Origin: Zanthoxylum bungeanum | Taxonomy: Eukaryota > Streptophyta > Magnoliopsida > Sapindales > Rutaceae | Assembly (NCBI GenBank): GCA_019454045.1 | Contig: SKCR01023418.1 | Location: forward strand, 124,001-188,000 | Reading direction: 5' to 3' | Length of the DNA: 64,000 nt | Shown here: one piece after another, positions 1 through 10,586 of the stretch | Numbering within the stretch: position 1 is the first letter of the stretch | Layout of the letters: each line of letters starts with the position of its first letter | The notes under the pieces: generated by a model | What the model was told of the DNA's origin: nothing | Seen by the model: the letters and a program-made list of their open reading frames with translations, nothing else | The model's database searches: none | Position numbers and translations under genes: made by a program

Positions 1-470
1 TTAGATCAGTTTTACCAGGTACGACACTCCGGGTATGGAGATATCAGATCAGTTTTGCCAGGTACGGCACTCTGGGTATGGAGATATCAGATCAGTTTTT
101 CCAGGTACGGTACTCCAGGTATGGAATATCACTGCGACACTCTAGGTATGGAGATGCAACTGCGACATCTCGGGTATGGGGTTTAGCTTGCCAGGTACGG
201 CACTCCGGGTATGGAGAAATCACTGCGACACTGTAGGTATGGAGACTCAATCGCGACACCTCGGGTATGGATTTTAGCTTGTCAGGTACAACACTCCGGG
301 TATGGAGAAATCACTACGACACTCTAGGTATGGAGACGCAACCGCGACACCTCGGGTATGGGGTTTAGCTTGCCAGGTATGACACTACAGGTATGGAGAA
401 ATCACTGCGACACTCTAGGTATGGAGACGCAACCGTGACACCTCGGGTATGGGATTTAGCAAAATCAAAA
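1..470 (+). repeat. Tandem repeat array at the 3' internal end of element G1
   Basis: Two repeat classes follow each other. About 1-125 has a unit of about 45 bp built on AGATCAGTTTTGCCAGG, TACGGCACTCCGGGTATGG and AGATATC. About 190-461 has a unit of about 91 bp that adds a CACTGCGACACTCTAGGTATGG half and an ACCTCGGGTATGGGGTTTAG half. The same words recur at 51351-51713 inside G2, so this is the 3' internal region of the same element family. No coding signal is seen. Confidence 0.85.
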
Positions 471-596
471 TCAACACAACATACCAGGCAAGTTAAGTGG
501 CAGCTGGCGAGCCAGGTAAGTAAAAATGCATTGCACATACTTTGATAGGATTGTCGTTGTCACACACTACACAAGTCCCATCAAAGTGGGGGCGAC
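471..596 (+). other. 3' end of G1 internal region, with polypurine tract
   Basis: This non-coding stretch matches 52100-52209 of G2 almost base for base. It ends in the purine-rich tract AAAGTGGGGGCGAC (about 583-596) directly before the LTR. In LTR retrotransposons this tract primes plus-strand DNA synthesis. The open frame at 526-744 crosses the tract and LTR boundary and has no support as a gene. Confidence 0.75.
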
Positions 597-2698
597 TGTA
601 GGCACTGCATTTTTGCATGTAAGTTCGATGATGAGTCTCGTATGGAGACACTACCTCTTTAATTGTGAAAGCCGCATGAAACAGACGTCGAAAGGGGAAA
701 TGTCAAGAATTAACATTTTTGTTGGATTTAACTCGCTGGATTAGCTTCGGGATCGCTTGTTGGACCTCCGTTTCAAAGCACACCTTTAGCCCAAACCCCC
801 GCAAGACACATACCAAGCCCACATATCCCTAATCACACACCAAGCCCACTAAATAGACCAAGCCCACCGCCCAAACAAAGCCTTAAGCCACACGCCCATA
901 GCACCTTCCAAAATAACAAAAATCAGATTAAACACATGCATAAATCAAGCCAAATCCATTCCTAAATTAAATAAATCCCATGGATCCCTTGCCTAATTAA
1001 ACTAAATCATATCCCTAACTAAAAGAGAATAAATCAAATTAAATCAAATCACTTACCTAATTAAAAAAATTTCCTCATCACATACTAATTAAAAAGATAT
1101 CACATTAATGCACAAAACATTCTCATTCTCAAATAAGGAAAGCCCTCATCCCTTGCCTATAAAAAGAATCCTCCATCACACATCTAAACCCCTAGCTCAC
1201 ACACATAATATTCTCACAAGAAACAACCTAACCTATTCACGCCCAAAAGCACAAACAAGAATTCCCATTGCCGCATCCCCAAGCCAGTCCATATAGCCAC
1301 ATAAACATCATCAAACCAGCCGAGTCCAGCCGCTCCTTCACTGCTAAAAAACCACACCTAAATCCCCTCCCTACAGTTGTATAAACATCATCAAACCAGC
1401 CCAATCCAGCCGCTCCTTTACTACCCAAAACCGGACATAAACCCCCTCTCTACAGCCGCCATTCCCAGCCACAAACCGCACCAATATACTGCCCAGTTCG
1501 CCGCGTCTTACTACCTAATATCACTGCCCTACTGTATCACCAAACAGCCCCGCTGCACTGCCAGTAATTACCGCATATTAGACCCTTAAAACTGCCCTGA
1601 AAACACCCTGAAACTACCTCATAAACTGCCAGTTTTTTTAGCCTTAAAACAACCCAAAAATAGCAGCCCAATACCTCTCAAAAAACCGCCAAAACAATCT
1701 CATATTTACCTTAAAACAGTAACCAGAAAATACAACAAAAACAACAGAAAAATGGAGTGAAAGCACCAGTCCAAACAGCAAAACAGCGAGGAAAAATGTT
1801 GGATTAGTGAACCAGAAAAGTTACAAAATATCAACCCTTCCGACGGCCGTGTAACGCGCTTTCGAGAGACACGACAAAGAGGTTAAACCTGAGGGCACCT
1901 TCTTTATTTATTATCTTTCATTTTTTTTTTAATATATTATCGCATGAGAGTCGTTTATTGAGGCATGATGTGATTTTCGGATGAGCGGAATGTGTGTTCT
2001 TTTTTGTTGTATATCGGATGGAAACCCGGACGTAAATTTTATAGCCGAATCCGAATGGACGGTAGTGCGGTCTGCACTCGGGATACACCACCACGTACCA
2101 CTTGAGAGACACACGTATTTTGTTTCATCCAACCGTGTATTTAAGCATGATTAGGTTGCTAGTATGCTATTTATTATTGAAGCATGATTTAGTCTAGTAT
2201 GTTGTTTATTGTTAAGCATGATTATGTTTATGCATGATTTGTTTCTTTGATTTTGCATTAAGAATTTAATTTACATATTGTTTAAGTAGTTATTTATTTG
2301 TTCTTTGTGTTTTATGATTCAACATGCTCGTTTTGTGATATCATATGCTTGCCGTTATAATGACTTATTTTCAAAGCATGCGAACTTAGTTAAAGGATTT
2401 ATTTTGATACATGAGAACTAGATCTAAGTCACATTTGAGCATACATGTTGAGTAGATTCGGTTAGTTTTATTACACAAATCATATTATTACGAGTGACAT
2501 AAGTAAGGGACCATTCTGAACCCAACGATTTGAGGTCTTCCCTTGCGAGGGGTGAGTGCGGCCTTAAATCACATTTTCCTAGTTCGCACCAGGTAGAGAC
2601 TCCATGTTATTTCTCTGGTTTAGTTCCCCCGCGGACTATTCTGTACTCCCAACTAAGCCGCGAGCCTAGAACAGCATCGCCGATTTCTATGTCCTACA
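597..2698 (+). mobile_element. 3' LTR of non-autonomous element G1
   Basis: The LTR starts TGTAGGCACTG after a polypurine tract and ends GTCCTACA. Both ends match the LTRs of the complete element G2 (46412-48395 and 52210-54228). The first 170 bp and the last 850 bp align well; the C-rich, A-rich middle is much more diverged. The right edge abuts the leader of copia A, so G1 probably inserted into A. The duplication would then be ATGAT (2699-2703), with its other copy left of the window. Short open frames in the C-rich part are low-complexity. Confidence 0.85.
1158..1166 (+). promoter_or_regulatory. Candidate TATA box of G1 LTR
   Basis: TATAAAAAG follows CTTGCC. The position matches TATAAAAATA after TTTGCC or TTTGCC-like sequence in both G2 LTRs, so it is conserved across the family. 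A transcription start about 30 bp downstream is inferred. Confidence 0.55.
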
Positions 2699-3690
2699 AT
2701 GATATGTTTATTTGAAATTAGACCACCGTCAATGTAAATGAGGTTTCTTATAGTGTTATGTAATTGGGTACTTTGAAGAATGTAAAGTGCTAACGGGAGA
2801 GAGATTTGTTCTACGAACAAAATATTTGAGAATATCCATCTGCATATCATTATTATATTTATCGTGCCTTATTATGCTTTTAGAATACATGTTTAAGGGT
2901 GTATGATAAGACCTAATCAAAGATAATAAATTGGTTACCAATTTACGAAAATGCCCTTGCTTTTAATGTTAAGTGTTTCCTTCCATTGAGTGGTTCTCTC
3001 TCAAGATCTAAGATTGGCTTTGATTTGTTGGCCAAAGTCAAGATCATTGTCTATCGCGGATGTGTTTGAACCATGAAAGCTTTGTTAATATCGCATGTTG
3101 TGAGTAGTTGTGACTTGTTGGCCAAAGTCAAGGTCACTCTTGTTCATCGACATGGATTACGAAAAATGCGCTTAACTAGAATCATTCAGCTTGTTGAGCC
3201 AAAGCCAAGGCTTAGTTCATTCAGAGGAAACAGGTTAGGAAATATATTGGATATATGTTTCGGACTTGCATGTCCACCTACCGGATCTAGGAATCGGATA
3301 GGATCCAATTGATCTTAGTGATCTATCTAGTTAAATTTTATACAGCTTGTTGACCAAAGTTAAGGTTATGTATTATTTATTGGGATCTTAGCTCACTAGG
3401 AAACCAGGTTTCTCGAGTACTCAACTGAGGGCCGGAGGCTCGCTGAAAATTAGTGGGAGGCTAGTATTAGATTTGCAATTTCATTTGATACTCGCTAATA
3501 TGCGCACTCTATTATTTCTCATTATTATATAAATTAGTTGGATTAATATTCATTTGTTATTTTCTTTAAACAGTTAGATTGTACTCAACACTACTCCATT
3601 TGTAATTGGTTATATAGTTGGACTATAGTAACCGTTGCATTTGAGTGTACCCGAAATACTTGATTGGATAGTTGGACTATAGTAATCAAA
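2699..3690 (+). other. Leader (5' untranslated) of copia A, truncated
   Basis: Non-coding. It aligns with the second half of the complete leader of copia B (about 13763-14940): CAATGTAAATGAGGTTTC, the four GGCCAAAGTC motifs, and the TAGTTGGACTATAGTAATC repeats just before gag. The 5' LTR and the first part of the leader lie left of the window beyond G1. The open frame at 3073-3312 is a by-product of the repeated motif. Confidence 0.75.
3025..3364 (+). repeat. Four spaced GGCCAAAGTC motifs in copia A leader
   Basis: TTGTTGGCCAAAGTCAAG occurs at 3025-3042 and 3115-3132, with variants at 3191-3209 and 3347-3364. The two perfect copies contain the palindrome TTGGCCAA. The same four-copy layout is present in the leaders of B, C, G and H. 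Its function is unknown. Confidence 0.8.
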
Positions 3691-4582
3691 ATGGCTCGAA
3701 AGATAAGTGTTGGGGACATAATCATGGTTGAGAATGTCTTTAACGACGTAATTTTTTCAGACTGGGAAATGAATCTCAGGATAGTCCTTGAAGCTGAGAA
3801 CTTACTATGTAATAAAGAGACCTCTCGGGCCTGAGCCCGGACTTGAGCAGCCAGTAGAGCATGAGCTTTGGAAGACTCACTATGATGGTAACTTTACTAC
3901 TCAATTCGTTATGCTTCCTGCAATGACTCTTTAGTTTCGTCATCAGAATAAATGATTAGATCCTTATGCGATAATATTGAAGTTCAAGGATCTTTATAGA
4001 TCTAATCTTAGATCTCAGAAGTATGATTTGCAAAAGAAGCTCTTTCGCTCTCGTATGTAAGATGGTACATTTGTCAAACACTACGTATCGCAGATGATTA
4101 CTGATATCAAACAGCTGGGTCAGCTGGGCATTACCTTCGTGGCTGAGACTTCTATAGATTTGATCTTACAGTCTCTGCCCAACTGTTGGGACGGGTTCAT
4201 CATGAATTATAATATGATGAACCAAGAGAAAACTCTTGGAGAGTTAATGGCTATGCTAAAATAGGCAGAGCCAGAGCTTCTGAAAGGTAAGAAGTGCGAG
4301 GCGCATCTTACTTCGACATCCAAGAAGCCCAAGGCTTGGCCGAAGACTTTTGGGGGTGTAAAGAATATGAAGAAAAAGAATAAGGTTCAATCGTCATAGT
4401 CATCTGGGAAGACAAAGAATATATCCCAAGACATCTGCCTACATTGTGGCAAACAGAGTCACTGGAAGCATGACTGCCGTAAGTTTAAGGCAGACTTGAA
4501 GGAAGTCAAGGCGGGCAAGGCTCCGGCTTCAGTTATGTTTGTTATTGAAATAAACATGTCTACTACTAGTTTTCAAAATTAG
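3691..4582 (+). pseudogene. Copia A gag remnant
   Basis: This is the capsid/nucleocapsid part of the copia polyprotein. The start ATG is at 3691. Early residues include SDWEMNLRIVLEAENLL, matching the best gag of this family at 26183-26554. A complete zinc knuckle of the CX2CX4HX4C type, CLHCGKQSHWKHDC, lies at 4436-4477. Frameshifts and stops interrupt the frame, for example within the first 50 codons and near 4262, so no full protein can be made. It is followed without a gap by the protease. Confidence 0.8.
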
Positions 4583-5750
4583 ATTTTTGATACTGGATGT
4601 GGTACTCACATATGTGCTGATGTGTAGGATCTACAGATTAGCAAAAGACTGGCTTCAGGTGAGATCGACCTGCGAGTCAGAAATGGGATGAGTGCCGCCG
4701 TTTTGGCCGTTGAAACCTATATTTTGAATCTACCCTCAGGACATGTACTTACATTATGTGATTATTATTTTATACCTAGTTTGACTATGAATATTATCTC
4801 TGTGTCTAGTTTAATCCGATGCGGGTATACCTTTGTATTCAGGAACATTGGGTGTTTTATTTATAAAGATGATATTGAGATATGTACAACAGATGTGAAT
4901 AATGATCTTTCTATTTTGAATATAAACGAATCTCAAACATATAATATGACAAACAAAAAGCTCAAATTAAGTAAAACGGATGAGACTTATTTGTGGCATT
5001 GTCGTCTGGGATACATAAACAAAACTAGCATGTCCACACTTTCGAAGAATGGATACTTGGACAGATTTTATCCTAATTCATATGATGTATGCGAATCTTG
5101 TTTGTTAGACAAAATGCCTAAAATACCTTTTAGTGGTAAATATGTAGGTGCCACCGAGCTGTTAGTCCTCGTTCATAGTGACGTATGTGGGCCTATGTCT
5201 AGCCAAGCTAGAGGTGGATATGAATATTTTGTAACCTTTACGGATAATGTGTATCATATGAAACACAAGTCGGAAACTTTTGAGAATTCAAAGAGTTTCG
5301 ACACGAAGTAGAAAAACAGACTAAAAAAGTATTAAAATATTACGGTCGGACCGTGGTGGAGAATACTTAAGCAATAGGTTTCAAGATTACTTGAAAGAAT
5401 ATGATATTTTTTTCATAATGGACTCCTCTCGGAATGCCTCAATTGAACGGTGTGTCCGAACGGAGAAACCGAACTTTGTTCGACATGGTAAAGTCAATGA
5501 TGAGTCGCATAGAGCTACCAATTTCCTTATGGAGATACGCATTACACAGTGCAATACTTATTTTGAATAAGGTTCCGTCAAAGTCTATTGAACAGACTCT
5601 ATATGAGATATGGACAGGAAAGAAACCGGGTTTCTTATTCCTGAAGATTTGGGGATGCTGGGCATATGTTAAACGTTTGGATAGTACAAAACTAGAACCC
5701 AAATCGGAAAACTGCCTATTTATAGGTTATCTTAAGGAAACGAAATGATA
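4583..5750 (+). pseudogene. Copia A protease-integrase remnant
   Basis: An aspartic protease active site, FDTGCGTH, is encoded at about 4586-4609, followed by a stop. The open stretch 4688-5311 (207 codons) holds the protease end and a GAG-pre-integrase segment, LWHCRLGYIN. There a usual zinc-binding His of the HHCC finger is Tyr; CESC is kept. It also holds the integrase core start HSDVCGPM, whose Asp is the first catalytic residue. The DRGGEY segment near 5350 is frameshifted. The stretch 5434-5748 carries NGVSERRNRTL, with the catalytic Glu. Codon CAA at 5204-5206 is intact here but mutated to stop in B, E and H. Confidence 0.85.
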
Positions 5751-7085
5751 TTATTTATACAACCCATAAGAGAAAAATATTTGTTGCTCTTCATGTATTT
5801 TTTCTAGAAAAGAAATTCATGAATGCAATGGTAAGTGGGAGGATAAGTAAAACTCATTGAAAATCAGAGTGATATTGTTCCTGGCACCAACCGCCTCACA
5901 GAACACGAACAATCCATCAGAGATGATATTATTCCACAATCTTCTAATACACAAGAACCGTGTAAGTCGGAGAGAGTCAGAAAATAACCTAACAGGTATG
6001 GGTTTCTGATCTCACCTCATGTAGACATTAATCTTATTGAGGAAGATGAACCGGCTACGTAAGAGGAAGCGATACAAGGTATCAAATCAGATTTTTGGAA
6101 AGAAGCCATGAAGTCCGAAATAGATTCAATGTATACCAACTAAGTTTAGACACCAGTTGATGTACCATAAGGTATTAAGCCTATTGGTTGTAAATGGGTC
6201 TTTAAAAGGAAGACACACATGGAAGGCAACATACAAACATACAAAGCCAGGCTTGTAGCTAAAGGTTATCGTCAATGACATGGTGTCGATTACAACAAGA
6301 CTTTTTCACCTGTTGCCATAATTAAATCCATTCGGATAATGCTTGTTATTGCTACATATTTCGATTATGAAATATGGTAGATGGATGTCAAAACTGCTTT
6401 CCTTAACCGAAACCTTTTGGAGGATATTTATATCTAACAACCTGATGGTTTTATCGTACCAAGACATGCAAACAAGGTTTGCAAGTTAAATCGAACAATT
6501 TATGGATTAAAGCAAGCATCGCATTCTTGGAACCAAAATTTTGATGAGATCATAAAAGAATATGTTTTCGTTCAAAACGAAGATGATTCTTGTGTATATG
6601 GAAGGTTAGTGGGAGCGCATTGACATTCATTGTCCTATACATTGATGATGTATTGTTTCTTGGCAATGACATTCACATGCTACAATCGGTGAAAGCTTGG
6701 CTTTCATTAAAATTCTCAATGAAGAATCTGGGATAGGTAGCCTTTATTCTAGGAATAAGGATCTATCGAGATAGATCTAGAAAGTTGTCGGCTCTCTCTC
6801 AGAGCTCGTATATTGACAAAGTGTTGAAGATATTCAACATGGATTAGTCCAAGAGAGGGCTGCTTCTGGTGTCATATGGCGTCTCTCTATCGAATGATAT
6901 GTGTCCTAAAACTCAAGATGAGAGAGATGTAATGATTCGGATCCCATATGTAACGTGGCGATGTGAAGATCGAGAAGATCGCATCAGATGATAACATTGC
7001 AGATCCGCGGACAAAGGTTATATCTCAGCAAAAGTTTGAGCGACATGTACATAGTTCTGGTATTAGATACGTGAGTGATTGGTTA
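5751..7085 (+). pseudogene. Copia A reverse transcriptase remnant; RNase H deleted
   Basis: Reverse-transcriptase blocks can be followed from about 6060: KPIGCKWVFKRK, YKARLVAKGY, MDVKTAFLN and the catalytic YIDD box at 6638-6649. Several in-frame stops interrupt them, for example near 6142 and 6379. Near 6960 the sequence jumps from the start of the RT-RNase H connection to the last part of the reading frame. Compared with C, several hundred bp that include nearly all of RNase H are missing. The 3' end GGCCAAGTGGGAGA (about 7088-7101) is the polypurine tract. Confidence 0.8.
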
Positions 7086-7102
7086 TAGGCCAAGTGGGAG
7101 AT

Positions 7103-8956
7103 TGTTAGACAATTAGGACTCATAGCATCACTATTTGTAAAAAGACATTGTGTTTTTATACAAATTAACTATGTGACAAAAGGAAATTGCTATTTTATCA
7201 TTATTGTAATTAGATTACTTGGATATATTAATGATAAAAGTCTATATAGTTAAATCAGATTAATAATATATGAGACAGTATTAATCCACGAATGGTTTAA
7301 TCATTAAATATCCCTAGTCGAAGTATTATCGAGACTGGATATTGATAATACAGAATAGACTAGTATTACACTTGTACGTGTTATGGAAGCTTAACGGCAT
7401 AGTTCTCATATATTTAGCTATTTGATACTTATGCAAGTGTAATAAGAGGTTCTATTAACCGTTGGACCGAGAACAGTATGCTCTGGATAGGCCCACTCTG
7501 AATCCCATTGGTAGTATGACTATGTGTCTATGGGAATCTGAATCAAGGTAGGTGTATGTGATCTTTAACCTGAGACTTACATAGTTATTATCTGCGATAA
7601 TCAGTTTACTCTAGTATCGGTAGTCTAGAGCTTTAACAAATTCTGTGTACGCCTGTATTGGGTTTACTGAGAATGGTAGTGTATTGGATGTGATGTCACG
7701 ATAGGAGTATCACTTCAGTCATATGGAGATGATGGTCACACAGGATACGGAACTAGTACTCTTAAAAGTTACAGCTACCAGGAAAGTATGACTAGGTCAT
7801 GACTTTCCGATTACAGAGATTAGGTACTCGGGATCTGATATATGCTTCGTATGAGGCAGACACAAAGCCAACCCTAGGCCTAGCATGTGACATCCGATAC
7901 TGGATCGAATTACACATTACATACTATTAGTATTACTACGTCTGATACAGATTATATTCATTGGCAAATATTTCTGGAGAATTGGGTAGGCATGGTGCTT
8001 TGCTCGAAGCAAACCATGTCTTGTAAATCGGTGAGAACATGGTACGGGGTATGCACGTGTTCGGATAGTCCGATAACCGTATTTACCGCCAACATATCAA
8101 GGAATCTCTTGGGTCGCTTCCCAGTGATTCACCAATGACATTTGACTCAAATAGAATTAATCTGGGATTAATTATAAAAGAGAAAATTAATCTGGGATTA
8201 ATTACGGTAAGAATTAATCTGGGATTAAATTCGTATGGAAGAGAGAATGCGATTAATTTAGAATTAATCGATAAAATAAATTTAATAGTTAAATTGAAAT
8301 TTTCTATTTAATTTATTTATTTTGGCTAAAATAATATATCGGATATATTAATTGAAATCCGATTTCAATACGAAATTAAATTAGATTTTAATTCGAGAGA
8401 ATGAATTAATTTAGAATTAATTCGAAAGCGTAATAATTTTGTGAGACATAATTATTTAATTAAATTGGATTTAATTATGTAGCGACGATAAATTTGTTTA
8501 ATCGGATTAAATGAACCTGGACCCAAGTCAAGTTGTGTATTGTGCAAGCCAACTTAAATTTTGAATTTAAAAGTGGTAGGACCACTTAACTTACATCAAA
8601 TATCAATATTTGATGGATGTAGTTGGCAAAATTTATTAGCTCATTTAAACACCCAACAACCAAAGTTTTGAACACTATTCACTCTCCTTCTCCCTTTGCA
8701 ATTGCCGATTCCTATTCTCTCTTGGAGTGAAATTTTTGCTTCAAAATTTTTCACAAAGCTAGCACTTGAGGAGTCATTTGAGGTGATAGGGGAACTCACC
8801 CAAGGAATAAAAAACCCTACAACAAGTTGGAGCTTCATCCAAAAGAAAAAATTTCGAATTTCTCCAAATCAACTTAAGTGTTTCCTCCACTTTTCTTGAT
8901 TAATTCACACATATAATCATGTTTAGAGATCTTGTGGCATGTTTTAGAAACTAACA
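7103..8956 (+). mobile_element. 3' LTR of copia A
   Basis: It starts TGTTAGACAATTAGGACTC after the polypurine tract and ends GTTTTAGAAACTAACA. It has the family layout: a TGTTNGACAATTATGAC start, the hairpin array (about 8150-8515), then a CT-rich stretch. It is one of the more diverged LTRs, and its ending matches the LTR ends at 28772 and 28975 rather than the CCCAACA ending of B, D and F. Its right edge interrupts the gag of another copia family, so the target duplication would be TCTCT (8957-8961). Confidence 0.85.
8150..8515 (+). repeat. Array of three-base-loop hairpins in LTR A
   Basis: About eleven consecutive inverted repeats, most with exactly three bases between the arms. Examples: AATTAATC-TGG-GATTAATT (twice), CGATTAATT-TAG-AATTAATCG, AATTTAA-TAG-TTAAATT, AATATAT-CGG-ATATATT, GAATTAATT-TAG-AATTAATTC, TAATTAAAT-TGG-ATTTAATTA, TTTAAT-CGG-ATTAAA. 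The same array recurs in every LTR of this family that covers the segment. Confidence 0.85.
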
Positions 8957-9183
8957 TCTCTATTATGGTTTACTATACTAACGTCGATCCACTGACGAAT
9001 AGTACTGCATGTCTTCTGGTGAAGATTATTCCATTTTTCATCGGACATTACTTTTGGTTTCTGCTCCAGAAAATCTGATCCATCATCGTCCTTCATAGAT
9101 AGAAGGTCTTTCACTATTCCTTTCCATGTGAAATAATTGATGCTTGTCAACAAAATCATTTTTCCGTTGTCCATGTCCATCAT
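8957..9183 (-). pseudogene. gag N-terminus of a second copia family
   Basis: Reads MMDMDNGKMILLTSINYFTW onwards from the ATG at 9181-9183. This resembles the start of plant Ty1/copia gag of the Tnt1-related kind, with the NYFTWKG and LHQKTCSTIRQWID segments. Only about 76 residues remain before the frame meets the right edge of copia A's LTR, so A inserted into this gene. It differs clearly from the gag of the main copia family (compare 26183-26554). The rest should lie left of copia A, outside the window. Confidence 0.7.
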
Positions 9184-9796
9184 AAAAATTCAAACCATAA
9201 TTTCAAAAAATAGAGCTCACTGTTGCGTCCGGAATGGTCGAAAATGGTTGAAATGACACTTCATTTGTCAAAATCTGACACTAGGATCAAAATGCACATT
9301 TTCAGAAGTTACATGGGTCAAAGTGTAATTTCTAAAAGTTTAAAGGCCAAAATATAAATTCTAGAAAGTACATGGACCTTTTTGAAATTTACCAAAATTT
9401 TGATGATGTGGCACTACTGTTGACGTGTCAGACATATGGCGCTGACTAGCGGCTGACTGGATGACATATAGCTGCTGACAGGTCTATTAACGTGTCGTGT
9501 TGACTGTGCTACTGACTGTGCGAGATGGAAGATGTGGCACTGACTGGATACTGACGTGGCTGCTGACTCAGCGTATTCAACCTTCAGAGGCGTGTGGAGG
9601 CGCGTGGGGTGAGTGGGGCGCATAGGATAGCCTCTAGAAGGCGCGTACAGCACGTCAAAGCGTTCTGGACCTCTATTCGATCGTTGAAAAATACCACTTT
9701 GCTCGTCTCGATGTGAAAAAACTGATGGTATGCTCAAAACTAATTTTTGACAACTTTCGTTGGAACTGATTTTCAGAACCGAAGTACTTTTTTTAA
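9184..9796 (-). other. Leader of the second copia family
   Basis: Non-coding sequence directly upstream of the gag start at 9183, read on the - strand. It contains a stretch rich in GTCAGCACTGAC-type words (about 9410-9570) and a GGCGCG-rich part (about 9590-9650). It has no similarity that I can see to the main copia family. It ends near 9797, where a truncated LTR of copia C begins. The open frame at 9414-9737 is not recognisable. Confidence 0.5.
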
Positions 9797-10586
9797 GTGC
9801 ATACCTCGTACCACATGCTTATCGATTTAGAAAATATGGTTGGCTTCTAGCAAAGCACCGTGCCTACCCAATTCTCCAGAAATATTCTTAATGAAATATA
9901 CAATCTATATCATGTGTAGTATACGTAGAATTGTGTATTGCGATCCAGTATCAGATGTCACATGCAAGGCCTGAGGATGGAGTAGTGTCTGCCCCATACG
10001 AAGTATATATCGGATCACAAGCAACTAGTCTATTTAATCGGATAATCATAACGTTGTCCCATTATTCCGATGGTTGCAAGATATTAGAGTACCGTTTCTG
10101 AATCCCTGCGTGATCATCATCTTCATATGACTGAAGTGATACTTCCATCTTGACATCACACCCAATACTCTATGATTCTCAATAAGTCCAGAAGAGGCAT
10201 ACACAGAACCTGTTAAAGTCTCGGACGACCAAAACTAAGCGTAATGATTTTCGCAAGTATTAGCGATGCAAGCCTCAGGTTAAGACCAAATACACCTACC
10301 CTGAATTAGATTCCCATAGACACATTGTCATACAACCAATGAGATTCAGTGGGGTCTATCCGAAGCGAAGCTGTTTCCGTACCATCGGTAAACACAACCT
10401 CATATCACACTTGCATAAGCATCCAATACTTAAATATATGAGAACTATACCGTTATGCTCCCACAACGTGCACAAGTGCAATACTAGTCTATTCCGTATT
10501 ATCGATCTCCAATCTCGATAATACTACGACTAGGGATGTTTAATGATTAAACCATAGTGGATTAATACTATCTCATATTTTATAAT
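9797..10586 (-). mobile_element. 3' LTR of copia C, left part (truncated)
   Basis: Reverse-oriented LTR of the main copia family, recognisable by CTAGCAAAGCACCGTGCC, CCAATTCTCCAGAAATATTC and CACCTACCCTGAATTAGATT. It matches 30321-30646 plus 36965-37440. The end carrying the hairpin array is missing beyond 9797. At 10586 copia B is inserted, and the LTR resumes at 20434. Confidence 0.8.
10582..10586. other. Target site duplication of copia B, left copy
   Basis: ATAAT directly before the 5' LTR. The identical ATAAT is at 20429-20433, directly after the 3' LTR. A perfect 5-bp duplication marks 10587-20428 as a single complete insertion into C's LTR. Confidence 0.9.
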
